From assembly GCF_001559595.1 (NCBI RefSeq), contig NZ_LNTY01000050.1:62001-126000 (forward strand): 64,000 nucleotides of DNA, given 5' to 3'. Positions 1-8,543 of the stretch are shown in pieces. This DNA comes from Enterovibrio coralii. GTDB taxonomy: Bacteria > Pseudomonadota > Gammaproteobacteria > Enterobacterales > Vibrionaceae. Numbering within the stretch: position 1 is the stretch's first letter; the number at the start of each line of letters is the position of its first letter. A model generated the notes under the pieces. It ran no database searches, had not been told where the DNA came from, and saw nothing but the letters and a program-made list of their open reading frames with translations. A program made the position numbers and the translations under genes.

Positions 1-230
1 AGTAACGGTGCATTCTGCCTATACCTTGCAACGACAACTTATTAGTAGAAGCTAACAAAAGAGGGGGGCCTTGAGGTTATATACAACACTTGTTTTTTTG
101 TTAGTTCAATAGAAAGCATTTTATTTCATTGAGTTAAAGCCTAACATCCCATACTCTAAATGGACAAAAAGCGGTTACGTTTTGCTGGTTCGAGGAACTC
201 ACAAAAGTTTAATCGCATTAGACATTAAGG
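1..230. other. Cassette-like non-coding stretch with an attC-like candidate
   Basis: No complete gene lies here. Bases 1-45 read open in frame 1 to a TAG stop and could be the tail of a gene outside the window. A 9-bp inverted repeat pairs CTAACAAAA (52-60) with TTTTGTTAG (95-103). A second element starts with GCCTAAC (139-145), which fits the RYYYAAC box of an integron attC, and ends with ATTAGAC (217-223), one base from the GTTRRRY box. The next gene starts 13 bases after it, as cassette genes usually do. Complementarity inside the element is poor, so the attC reading is tentative. Confidence 0.3.
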
Positions 231-236
231 TTGAGT

Positions 237-641
237 ATGAAGCTTATTTATGATTTTACACCAGCGCAATTAACGCAAGTTCATCAACTTTATGCTCATA
301 CATGGTGGGGCAAAAGTAGAACACTCGAAGATACCATGAGTTGTATAGAGGGTTCTCAAATATGTATTGGAGTGATAGACCAAAATCAAGAGGTAGTAGG
401 TTTTGCACGAGCCATCAGTGACTTTATATTCAAAGCAATAATTTTTGATGTCATTGTCTGCCCTTCGCAAAGAGGTTGTGGATTGGGATCTATGATAATC
501 CGAGCACTTCAATCGCATGAAAAGCTGAAAAAGGTTAAACATTTTGAGCTTTACTGTTTACCTGAAATGGAAAAGTACTATGAACAGTTTGGATTCAGCA
601 GGCAGGTCGGCGGAATCCGATTAATGCGACGGGTCAATTAA
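237..641 (+). CDS. GNAT family N-acetyltransferase
   Basis: A small acetyltransferase (134 residues) of the GNAT fold, expected to move an acetyl group from acetyl-CoA to an unknown amine. The acetyl-CoA binding motif A is visible as QRGCGLGS at residues 78-85, after a beta strand ending in DVIVCP. The C-terminal YYEQFGF matches the usual end of the fold. A TTG at 231 is in frame, but AAGG at 227-230 touches it, while it sits 6 bases from ATG 237, so ATG 237 is chosen. The gene stands alone between two attC-like sequences, and small GNAT genes are common integron cassettes. The substrate cannot be read from sequence. Confidence 0.85.
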   Translation: MKLIYDFTPAQLTQVHQLYAHTWWGKSRTLEDTMSCIEGSQICIGVIDQNQEVVGFARAISDFIFKAIIFDVIVCPSQRGCGLGSMIIRALQSHEKLKKVKHFELYCLPEMEKYYEQFGFSRQVGGIRLMRRVN

Positions 642-716
642 TGTGTAGGAATGTGACATCAATGCTTTGCGTGTTCAAGTGGAAGTGCACGGGTGATGAA
701 TGAAAAAAGTGTGGTT

Positions 717-818
717 TTAGGACGTTTGTTCAGCCCTAAATTGCGCTAGACACTGATTTGCATTGAAGCAGAAATGGCAACACCCATCTGCCAACTCTGA
801 GCTGAACGTGCGTTAGAT
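717..818 (+). other. attC-like element (possible integron recombination site)
   Basis: The right end reads GCTGAACGTGCGTTAGATGG, close to the right half of classical attC sites, with GTTAGAT (812-818) fitting GTTRRRY. GCTGAAC at 801-807 is exactly complementary to GTTCAGC at 728-734, the spacing expected for the L boxes. The left outer box is degenerate (TTTAGGA where RYYYAAC is expected). It follows the acetyltransferase gene by about 75 bases. No integrase gene is visible in the window. Confidence 0.35.
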
Positions 819-851
819 GGAAAGCCGAATGTTCACTCCGACCCATTCAAC

Positions 852-1877
852 TTATACATTCTCGCTGGTATAGAGGTGGAAAGGCAGGACTTTGCTCTTT
901 TTCTCTGTGTTCCCATCTCGTTTTATTTCCGTCATCATCGCGACCGTTTCTTGAGCAATTTGATCAAAATCGCCAGAGAGGATCACATCAATGCCGCCTT
1001 GAAGTAAGTCAATACGAGATTGAGGCGCAAACTCTAACGAGACATAAAAGGGAGGGTGGTCGCGCCCAAACTCTTTAATTGCTTTTCTGGCACCGCAACT
1101 ACCGCCACCAGCACTAAATAAACCAACAAGATCAGGGTTCTCTCTGAGGAGGATCTTTGTTGCTTCGTAGGCCTGTTTTTCGTCATCTAATGTAGAAACG
1201 GACTCAAGCAACTTGAAGGCGGGCGCTTTTTCCCTGAAATAACTCCGAAAGCTTATCTCTCTGTCTTCTTGGCTGAGGTAGCGGTGGCTGCCAATCAGTA
1301 CGCCAATAGTGCCTCTGTCGCGGCAAAAACGGTGTATTGCCCAAGCTGCAGTTCGGCCTCGCTTTCTGTTGTTTGTGCCGACGTAGCCAGCCAAATTGGG
1401 TGCAGTGAGATCAGAGAGTAGGGCAATAACAGGCACATCATTGCTTTTCAGCTTATCGATAGCCTCGGATATGAAAGGATGATCGATGGCTGTGACCGCA
1501 ATGATATCGTGTTTCTTTCCAAGCTTAAGAAGCCTCGCTGCGATTTTTTCAGGGTCCAAGTCATCAATCAAATCAACGGACAACGAACTGTCGGGATCCA
1601 ACTCGGTGTGAGACAGACGCTCAAAGGATTCTGCACAAAGGGGAGAAATGTTCTTTTGCAGCAACACGGCGGCATTCAGCGTTGTTGAAGTGTCAATGTC
1701 ATGGATAGCATTTTCAAAAACGGCAGGAGGTCGCCAGCCTAATTCTTTCGCGGCTTTGATAATACGGTTGGCCGTCGCGCTTTTTACTGGCGCACGCTGG
1801 TTGATGACACGATCAACTGTGGCAACACTGACTTTCGCATATTCGGCGATTTGCTTTATCGTGACTCGCTTTGGCAA
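852..1877 (-). CDS. LacI family transcriptional regulator
   Basis: A 341-residue regulator with the LacI layout. The N-terminal helix-turn-helix covers about residues 5-24 (VTIKQIAEYAKVSVATVDRV), followed by the hinge helix and a periplasmic-binding-protein-like sensor domain from about residue 65 to the end. Length is normal for the family. It is the last gene of a minus-strand group with a TRAP binding protein, two MocA oxidoreductases and a cupin-like protein, 45 bases after the previous stop, so it probably controls that operon in response to a substrate or intermediate. The effector is unknown. The SVATVDRV recognition helix is also seen in LacI proteins of inositol and sugar-acid clusters, but this does not fix the ligand. 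Confidence 0.85.
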   Translation of the reverse strand: MPKRVTIKQIAEYAKVSVATVDRVINQRAPVKSATANRIIKAAKELGWRPPAVFENAIHDIDTSTTLNAAVLLQKNISPLCAESFERLSHTELDPDSSLSVDLIDDLDPEKIAARLLKLGKKHDIIAVTAIDHPFISEAIDKLKSNDVPVIALLSDLTAPNLAGYVGTNNRKRGRTAAWAIHRFCRDRGTIGVLIGSHRYLSQEDREISFRSYFREKAPAFKLLESVSTLDDEKQAYEATKILLRENPDLVGLFSAGGGSCGARKAIKEFGRDHPPFYVSLEFAPQSRIDLLQGGIDVILSGDFDQIAQETVAMMTEIKRDGNTEKKSKVLPFHLYTSENV

Positions 1878-1922
1878 TCGCGCCCCCTTATGTTTGGCGG
1901 GATTATCCCGCCACAGTTTTCA

Positions 1923-3116
1923 TTATTGGCAATTAACCCAAGCACCGCCTGAAGTATTTGATTCAACAGACGCTTCAATGAATCTTACACCCTTTGCACC
2001 GTCTTCCACTGTCGGATAACTGAGCCAACCTTCAGGAGCGGACACACCATCTTTTCTAGCGGCAACGGCCATTGCAAATTCGGTATAAAGGTTTGCCCAA
2101 GCTTCTATCAATCCCTCAGGGAAACCACGGCCAGTGCGGACGAACCGTTCAACAGCAGGATAAATGCCATGGCCTTGTCCTCGGCTTAGTACACGGTCTG
2201 GCTCACCATACTTGTTGTATTTGAGCTGCTCTGCATTCTCCATATCCCACTCGATGCCGCCTTCACTACCAAAGACGCGAAGACGTAACCCGCCGCGGTT
2301 ACCGGAAGCGATACGCGTTGCCATCAAGGTTCCTGGCACATTGCCTTCGTACCGAGTCATCATAAAAACAGTGTCTTCCAAAGGCTTTGGTGCGCCGCAG
2401 ATATGCATTTCAGCGCGGAGGTCCGTCATGTTGAGGCCGGACACAAATGTCGCTAGCTGGGCTGCATGTGTGCCAATGTCCCCCGTACAGCTGGTGGAGC
2501 CAGATTTTTTCGGGTCTAACCGCCACTTCACATGCGCGGCTTCGCCAATATCATCCGGGATCATCCAGTCCTGCATAAACTCAACGTGGATTTGTACCAC
2601 CTTGCCAATCGCGCCGTCTTTCACCATTTCTCTTGCCTGGCGAATCATGGGAAAGCAGGACATGGCATAACAGACACCAAACACTTGTCCGGTAGATTCG
2701 GTAAGTTTGACTAAGTCAGCGGCCTCCGAGTAAACATTAGTCAGGGGTTTATCGCAGAGCACATCGATACCCACATTCAGAAAAGCTTCGGCTACTTCAA
2801 AGTGAACATGGTTTGGCGTCGTGATCATCACCGCATCAATGCCATCCCCACGTTGGGATTCCTTTTCTGCCATCTCCTGATAGGAGGAGTAACACCTGTC
2901 TTCCGACAAAAACCACTGTGCGCCTCTGGCTTTGGCTTGTTCTGGGTTGGAAGAAAGCGCGCCCGCTGTGATTTCCCATCGATCGCTTAATCTGGCCGCC
3001 ATAGCTTGCGTCACTGCAATACGCCCACCACCGACTATGCCAATTCTCAGACGACGGGAAAGCGCAGGGAATGCACCCTCAAAATCTATGTTTTCTGGAA
3101 GTAATCGTGTTGCCAT
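1923..3116 (-). CDS. Gfo/Idh/MocA family NAD(P)-dependent oxidoreductase
   Basis: A cytoplasmic dehydrogenase of 397 residues. The Rossmann nucleotide-binding loop is IGIVGGGRIA (residues 25-34), and the family Lys-Pro pair appears in CDKPLTN (about 121-127) within the usual EKP position. The C-terminal alpha/beta domain (about residues 150-370) would bind the substrate. Family members oxidise or reduce sugars, inositols and sugar acids. It lies 23 bases after the cupin-like gene and is followed by the LacI gene, so the group reads as one operon. A second member of the same family lies two genes upstream, suggesting an oxidation and a reduction in one pathway. The substrate is not known. Confidence 0.85.
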   Translation of the reverse strand: MATRLLPENIDFEGAFPALSRRLRIGIVGGGRIAVTQAMAARLSDRWEITAGALSSNPEQAKARGAQWFLSEDRCYSSYQEMAEKESQRGDGIDAVMITTPNHVHFEVAEAFLNVGIDVLCDKPLTNVYSEAADLVKLTESTGQVFGVCYAMSCFPMIRQAREMVKDGAIGKVVQIHVEFMQDWMIPDDIGEAAHVKWRLDPKKSGSTSCTGDIGTHAAQLATFVSGLNMTDLRAEMHICGAPKPLEDTVFMMTRYEGNVPGTLMATRIASGNRGGLRLRVFGSEGGIEWDMENAEQLKYNKYGEPDRVLSRGQGHGIYPAVERFVRTGRGFPEGLIEAWANLYTEFAMAVAARKDGVSAPEGWLSYPTVEDGAKGVRFIEASVESNTSGGAWVNCQ

Positions 3117-3139
3117 TTCTTATCCTTTTCTTTCTTGGC

Positions 3140-3802
3140 TTAACGCTGGCTTGGAATGGGATTGCCGGACGTAAGAATTTCAATCGCCATAAAAATGCCC
3201 GGTGTAATGGTTTCATACTGATGCCAGGGGTAATTCAGCTCTGCATCAAACATGGGTTTGTGCGTACAACCCGGAGCCATGGTTTCTTCGAGAAACAGGG
3301 TTGATATGTCTTTCTCGCGGCATTGTTGCATCTTGCCGAACCCAACGATTTGGGTATGCACCTCTTGAGGCTCTTCACCGCCCAAGTGCACGTGGTTTTT
3401 GTGAAGACCCACATTCAAAGGCACTGTAGATGCGTGATACATACTGAATTGAATATTCCCAACGGTATTTTTGGGCGACATATAGTGTCCAACGCCTTTC
3501 AATCGCTCTTCACGACGAATTTCATAGGCCAGCGGCCAGGTACCGCGCACTTTCTCCAGCAGCACGTTTTCGTCTTCAAAATCATCAAAACGCTCAACGA
3601 GAACACACTTCTCGACGTTATATAACGTGATATCTTTGGCGATGATCGACTGAAAAGGTGCCAGCCACATGCCTGCAATATAAAGAGGGGATTCAGCGAT
3701 ATTCAAGACGATGGATCGTTCGGTAATGATGATCTCTGGCTCATCAATGATGTACTTCACGGTGAAAAACGGATCCGCAAAATCCAATGTTTCTAGGCTC
3801 AT
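3140..3802 (-). CDS. Uncharacterised cupin-like, probably metal-binding protein
   Basis: I do not recognise a named family for this 220-residue protein. It has no signal peptide or membrane segment and should be cytoplasmic. A cluster of possible metal ligands lies in the middle: H134, H137, H139, E143/E144 and H149 (HKNHVHLGGEEPQEVH), resembling a cupin HxH...E...H set. H181 (CTHKPM) and H194 (YPWHQYET) follow. The beta-rich pattern supports a double-stranded beta-helix. It sits between two MocA oxidoreductase genes with gaps of 5 and 23 bases, so it is almost certainly co-transcribed with them. An isomerase, epimerase or lactonase-like step would fit, but that is inference from context. Confidence 0.6.
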   Translation of the reverse strand: MSLETLDFADPFFTVKYIIDEPEIIITERSIVLNIAESPLYIAGMWLAPFQSIIAKDITLYNVEKCVLVERFDDFEDENVLLEKVRGTWPLAYEIRREERLKGVGHYMSPKNTVGNIQFSMYHASTVPLNVGLHKNHVHLGGEEPQEVHTQIVGFGKMQQCREKDISTLFLEETMAPGCTHKPMFDAELNYPWHQYETITPGIFMAIEILTSGNPIPSQR

Positions 3803-3807
3803 GACTA

Positions 3808-4964
3808 TCAGGCTCCGTTTTCACTGCTGGGGAAATCTTCAGGTAAAGCGCTTGGTGATTCACAGCGGCTTTTTATCTCGACAAACTGTCCGCTTTTAGC
3901 CGACTCAAGAATGCCAAACATCACTTCACAGACATGTTGGGCAAGCTCACCGCTCGCGCGAGCGGGACGCCTGTTTTTCACTGCGTAGGCAAGATCAAGC
4001 AACCCGAGTCCACGCGCTTCCTGATTGAAACCATGGGTGTTCTCGACCACTGACCAAAACTCAAGGTTTGGTGTTCGAGGGCGGTAAACCCATCGGGCTG
4101 TTTCTCGGGTTTTATAAAGCACTTGACCGCCAAAGATGTTGAAGCCGTCTGTTGGGTCGGGGTCGTTGATGCAAAGTGTCCCATTTTCGCCGTAAATTTC
4201 CATGCGTGGTGTTTGTGAATCCCACACATCGAAACTTGCCATCAATGAGCCCTGAACGCCGGATTCAAACTCCAGAAGGGCGTTGATATGTGTATCCACA
4301 TTCACAGGGATTTTCTCACCAGCGCGGGGCTTGGATTCAATCAAACGCTCATCCAGCGTCTTTTTGGCCAAACCACAAACGCGGGTGATTGGACCAAGAA
4401 GAGCAACCATGGCTGTCAGGTAATAAGGTCCCAGATCCAGTAGAGGGCCACCGCCATTTTGATAGTAAAAGTCCGGGTTAGGGTGGTGACGCTCGACGCC
4501 TCGGGTTGGTACAAACGCCATCACGCCGGTGGGCGTACCAATCACACCTTGGTCCACTAGCTTTTTACAAGTCTGGAGTCTTCCGCCAAGGAAGGTGTCT
4601 GGTGCATTGCCCACGTAAAGGCCCTTTGCCTTAGCAAGGGCGAGAATCTCTTCTCCATCGGCTAAATCCGTCACGAACGGTTTTTCAGAATAAACGTGTT
4701 TTCCAGCGTTCAATGCTGCGATGGAAATCTGCGCATGGGCAGCAGGAATCGTAAGGTTCAGTACACAATCAATAGAAGTATCATCAATGATTTCATCAGG
4801 GGGCACACTCGTGGGATGTTGTAAGTTTCGGCTTTTTGTTTTGATTCTTCGATATTCAGGCTGGCACAAGCGACAATATCGATGAAGTCGAACTCTTTGC
4901 AAGTTTTCAGGTATTTGTCGCTGATGACACCACATCCGATTAAGCCGATTCGAAACTTTTCCAT
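3808..4964 (-). CDS. Gfo/Idh/MocA family oxidoreductase, frame broken near 4800
   Basis: A dehydrogenase of about 385 residues once one base is restored. The N-terminal part (from ATG 4964) holds the Rossmann loop IGLIGCGVISDKY. The rest, read in another frame, continues DEIIDDTSIDCVLNLTIP and has SEKPFVTD, the family EKP motif, then a full substrate domain. The switch falls at a run of five G (4799-4803, C on the coding strand), and one more base joins both halves. A missing base in a homopolymer is more likely than a true pseudogene, because everything else is intact. It is the second gene of the operon after the TRAP binding protein. The substrate is unknown, and it is clearly a different paralogue from the gene at 1923. 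Confidence 0.75.
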
Positions 4965-5135
4965 GTTTGTTCTCGTTGCTTGGGATTTGCTCTATGCGTT
5001 ATTCACCAACCTCAGGGCGTACAAAACCACAGCGCACAAATAGCACTTGTTTCATCGTTCATAGAGGGAGATGAGAAAGGCACCGCAGCGATACTGCTGC
5101 CACGATGCCTGGTTTACTCGGTCAGCCTGTAAGAA

Positions 5136-6139
5136 TTACAGCGCGTTGATTTTCTCCAGAAGACCATCAGGCCATTGCTCAGAGTAATCTGAATTCAGGT
5201 ATGCACCTTGAACCGTTTCTCTGAAGGCGTCCAAGTTTGGTTCGTAAACGGCCAAGCTTGATCTTTGAAGAACTGCACTAGCTCATCTTCCAGAGCCAAC
5301 TGTTTCTGACGCGCAGATTCTGCGGCGTCATCAGACGCTTTTTGCAAAATGGCTTGTTGCTCTGGTGTGAAGCTATCCCAAACCTTTTTAGAGATTGCGA
5401 TGTAGTTAAGGTCGACCAAGTGACCCGTCAACACGATTTGTTTGGTCACTTCGTAGAACTTGGCGTCTTTGTCAGTCGGCAATGGGTTGTCCTGTCCGTC
5501 AACGGCACCAGTTTGCAGGGCGGTGTATACTTCAGCAAATGCCATTGGCGTCGGGTTTGCGCCAAGCGCTTTACCTAAGAACTGCCATGCATCACTGCCT
5601 GGCATACGGAGCTTCACGCCTTTCAAGTCAGCGGGTGTTTCTACTTTCATGTCATCTCGAAGGTTTACATGACGACGACCGAGGTACATGACGCTAAGCA
5701 GTTTAACGCCAAGCAGATCTTCTGCTTCCTCTTTTAACGGCTCCATAAATTCTGCTGAGAAAACGCGTTGTTGGTGTGCGGCATCGCGATGTACATAACC
5801 TGCCGAGAAAATGGAAAACGCAGGAATAAATTCGGCAAGTTCCTGAGCAGAAGTGATGGTCATATCCAGATTGCCACGCGCAATCGCTTCAAGGTCAGTG
5901 CCTTGCTTGAAAAGAGAGCTGTTCCAGTGTCCTTCGAATTCAGCAAAGTCGGAAACGGCTGGACCAAAAACTTCGGTCATCGCAACTGCGCGTTGGTCTG
6001 TCGCAGACGCAGAAGCGGACATGCGAAGTTTTGTGTCCGCCGCGTGAACGAGAGAAGTTGCGCCCATTGCAACGACCATAGCTGCCGCTGTAACCACTTG
6101 CTTCAGTTTTGGTCGTGCCAATAGTGCTGTCGGTTTCAT
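5136..6139 (-). CDS. TRAP transporter solute-binding protein (DctP family), frame broken near 5255
   Basis: The periplasmic binding protein of a TRAP carboxylate transporter, about 334 residues. I start it at ATG 6139, which has AGGGGT 8 bases upstream and gives a clean signal peptide ending VHAADTK. An in-frame start at 6190 would add 17 residues with no benefit. The body shows the DctP pattern, including VKLRMPGSDAW-like and GAVDGQDNP segments. The reading frame shifts at about 5253-5257. Restoring one base gives the conserved C-terminus ending in WPDGLLEKINAL at a stop at 5136. No permease genes are adjacent. The only dctQM pair in the window is at 27395-29187, so the two loci may form one transporter. 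It is the first gene of the MocA operon. Confidence 0.8.
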
Positions 6140-6258
6140 GCTTATTACCCCTGCATTGTGTTTGTTGGTTTGCATTCCATTCCGTTTCATTATTGGTCGC
6201 GAAAAAAAGTGTTAGCAAGATGTTAACGGTATTTAAAATGAGACAAATAGAGCATTAA

Positions 6259-6280
6259 AAATGATAGAAAAATATCATTT
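6259..6280. promoter_or_regulatory. Inverted repeat upstream of the TRAP binding-protein operon
   Basis: AAATGATA (6259-6266) and TATCATTT (6273-6280) form perfect 8-bp arms around a 6-base spacer, about 120 bases upstream of the operon's first start codon. The 308 bases between 6140 and 6447 hold no gene. The site could be an operator for the LacI regulator at 852 or for the neighbouring AraC protein. Which of them binds cannot be told from sequence, and an AT-rich repeat may also be chance. Confidence 0.35.
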
Positions 6281-6447
6281 AAGCTTGAGGGAATGTCAGA
6301 GAATCTAGAGAGGTTGATGAACTAAATATATGAATATTAGAGTTTTAAAACGCTGCATTTACCTGTCAAAAATGCACGGAAACTTTAGATAGGCTGAGAG
6401 GAATTTAGGGATGTTTCATGTTGGGGCAGCAGATGCTGGAAGTGCTT

Positions 6448-7344
6448 TTATAACTGTTTCTGCTTTTGAAGAACGGAATTTTTGTATTGTTTTGGGGATT
6501 GGCCAGTGTGTCTTTGAAAGAAACGAGAGAAATAGCCAGGGTCTTTGAATCCGAGTTGATAGCCTATTTCCTTTGCCGAAAGCTGCGTAAATATCAATAA
6601 CCTTTTTGCTTCATCCAACAGGTGTTCATGTGCAATCGCCAAGGCTTTTTGTCCTGCCACGCGCTGGCATACTCGATTTAACTGTCCCTGACTCAACCCT
6701 AATGCCTCCGCATATTGGTTTATTTGCCAGTGCTCTGTGACGTGTTCGCCAACCAAATCTACAAACCGCTCAAACAAGACGGCTTTCCCTTCAGAGACTT
6801 CTTGATGTTCGTTGTGTTGCTGGTTTCGAGCTAGCAGCACGAAGATGATCTTCAAAAACGCACCGATGATCGATGCCTGACCATGTTGTGGATGGTGGAA
6901 TTCATTGAGAAGGTTCTCGCCCATACGGCTGATTTCGCCATTATCTCGCGCTTCACTGAGAGGGATGACCATGGGTTCGCGAAATAGCGAGGCTAAGCTT
7001 TGACGTTCAGCATCATTGAACAGGCTCATCATAAAGGGTTGTGAGACGGAAAGGATGAAACCAGTCACACCGGGTTGATGTGCAAAGCCATGCACTTCCT
7101 TCGCAGGAATAGAAAGAACGCAGCGACCAGCGTATTCCGCACTTTTTTCTCTGATTTGCGCATGCATTGACCCAGACTCAAGGATCATTAACTGGTGTAG
7201 GTTGTCGTGACGATGCGGGTGAATTTCCCAGTTGTGCTTGGGCAAAGACTGCTCCAAGCGTGCAATGTGCATGTAATCAGGTGCTGTGTCAGGCAGTTCT
7301 TCACCGTAGAGAAAGTAATGAGGTATTTCGGACATCAAGGCCAA
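6448..7344 (-). CDS. AraC family transcriptional regulator, PobR-like
   Basis: A 298-residue activator-type regulator. The N-terminal half is a small cupin sensor domain with the motif HPHRHDNLHQLM (about residues 42-53), as in PobR-like AraC proteins that sense aromatic acids. The C-terminal third has two helix-turn-helix units, including ALGLSQGQLNRVCQRV and the family signature IGYQLGFKDPGYFSRFF. It is transcribed away from the protocatechuate operon across a 111-base gap, the classic position for its regulator. The ligand is probably an aromatic acid such as protocatechuate or a precursor, which is inference. ATG 7335 (MSEIPHYF) is an alternative start three codons downstream. Confidence 0.85.
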   Translation of the reverse strand: MALMSEIPHYFLYGEELPDTAPDYMHIARLEQSLPKHNWEIHPHRHDNLHQLMILESGSMHAQIREKSAEYAGRCVLSIPAKEVHGFAHQPGVTGFILSVSQPFMMSLFNDAERQSLASLFREPMVIPLSEARDNGEISRMGENLLNEFHHPQHGQASIIGAFLKIIFVLLARNQQHNEHQEVSEGKAVLFERFVDLVGEHVTEHWQINQYAEALGLSQGQLNRVCQRVAGQKALAIAHEHLLDEAKRLLIFTQLSAKEIGYQLGFKDPGYFSRFFQRHTGQSPKQYKNSVLQKQKQL

Positions 7345-7426
7345 TCCTTCGAAATGTTGATGTTAAAAATGTACAACAAAATGTAAATAAGTTGAATTTA
7401 TTGAGAGCGATATCATCTCTAAGCTG

Positions 7427-7447
7427 TTCCTTATTGAACATAAGGAA
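7427..7447. promoter_or_regulatory. Inverted repeat covering the ribosome-binding region of galD
   Basis: TTCCTTAT (7427-7434) and ATAAGGAA (7440-7447) form perfect 8-bp arms with the 5-base spacer TGAAC. The right arm merges with the Shine-Dalgarno stretch AAGGAAGGTGAG just before ATG 7456. It could be an operator for the divergent AraC protein or an mRNA hairpin that hides the ribosome-binding site of the first catabolic gene. Confidence 0.45.
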
Positions 7448-7455
7448 GGTGAGAG

Positions 7456-8517
7456 ATGCTGGCAGTTCCCTACATGCAAATGCGAGGAGGAAGCTCAAAA
7501 GGGCTTTATTTTCTCGCTTCTGATTTGCCAAGAAACGAAGCTCTGCGCGATCAGGTCATTCTCGATGCGGTTGGCCGTGATGCCCGTCAGATAGACGGTC
7601 TAGGTGGCGGTCATCCGTTGACAAGCAAGGTCGCTGTCGTTTCCAAGTCTTCTCTGCCCGAATGCGATATCGACTATCTCTTTGTACAGGTAGTGGTGGG
7701 AGAGAATCGCGTCGATACCTCACCGAACTGCGGCAATATTCTTGCCGGTGTTGGCGCGTTTGCTATCGAAAGAGGCTTGGTCGATGCCGAAGATGGCATC
7801 ACGACTGTTCGAGTGAACATGCTTAACAGCGGAAACCGCTGTGACCTTGACGTTCAAACGCCTCATCAGAAAGTCCAATACGAAGGTGATGCCGGGATAG
7901 ATGGCGTGCCAGGCACTGCAGCGCCTGTTATCTGTAACTACAAAGATATCGCAGGCTCGATTACTGGGAGCTTGTTTCCTACCGGAAATATCAAAGATAC
8001 CTTCGACGGCGTAGAAGTCACCTGTATCGACAACGGTATGCCCGTAGTCCTAATGCGTGCATCAGACCTTGGCGTGTCAGGTTATGAATCGGCTGACGAA
8101 CTCAATACCAACGAAACCTTAAAAGCCAAAATCGAATCAATTCGCTTGCAGGCGGGCGAGGCAATGAATCTGGGTAATGTGACTGAAAAAGTTGTTCCCA
8201 AGATGAGCCTAATTGCACCACCTGCAGACGGTGGGCATATCTGCTCACGCACCTTTATCCCAAGAGTCTGCCACACAGCGATAGGAGTACTTGGTGCTGT
8301 TTCTGTGGCAACCGCAGCTGCGATTTCAGGAAATGTCGCCGAAGGCATAGCCGAGATCCCCGACGGGGACGTGAAGACCATCTCTGTCGAGCACCCGTCT
8401 GGCGAGTTCTCAATGACGCTGACATTTGACAGCCAAGGAAATGTTACCAAAGCGGGCTTACTCAGATCAGCAAGATTACTCGCCAGAGGTGAGCTCTTTG
8501 TCCCTATCAAAATATAA
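7456..8517 (+). CDS. galD: 4-oxalomesaconate tautomerase, PrpF family
   Basis: Isomerises the keto and enol forms of 4-oxalomesaconate in the protocatechuate 4,5-cleavage pathway, in the cytoplasm. The 353-residue protein has the PrpF/GalD fold (two diaminopimelate-epimerase-like halves). Recognisable pieces are MQMRGGSSKG (residues 7-16) and DTSPNCGNILAG with the likely catalytic Cys at about residue 92. Length is typical. It is the first gene of the plus-strand lig operon and starts 15 bases after a strong Shine-Dalgarno stretch. PrpF relatives also act on 2-methylaconitate, but the neighbours ligI, ligJ, ligK, ligAB and ligC make the GalD role the clear choice. Confidence 0.85.
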   Translation: MLAVPYMQMRGGSSKGLYFLASDLPRNEALRDQVILDAVGRDARQIDGLGGGHPLTSKVAVVSKSSLPECDIDYLFVQVVVGENRVDTSPNCGNILAGVGAFAIERGLVDAEDGITTVRVNMLNSGNRCDLDVQTPHQKVQYEGDAGIDGVPGTAAPVICNYKDIAGSITGSLFPTGNIKDTFDGVEVTCIDNGMPVVLMRASDLGVSGYESADELNTNETLKAKIESIRLQAGEAMNLGNVTEKVVPKMSLIAPPADGGHICSRTFIPRVCHTAIGVLGAVSVATAAAISGNVAEGIAEIPDGDVKTISVEHPSGEFSMTLTFDSQGNVTKAGLLRSARLLARGELFVPIKI

Positions 8518-8543
8518 AAAAGAAAAGAATGAGGAGTCATGGA

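Noticed and set aside
52-103. CTAACAAAA/TTTTGTTAG repeat read as a full attC site
   Set aside because: The outer boxes deviate and the inner boxes do not pair; it was kept only as a note in the region entry.
2164-2670. 168-codon open frame on the plus strand
   Set aside because: It is antisense to the MocA gene at 1923, and its sequence is of low-complexity Pro/Ser type.
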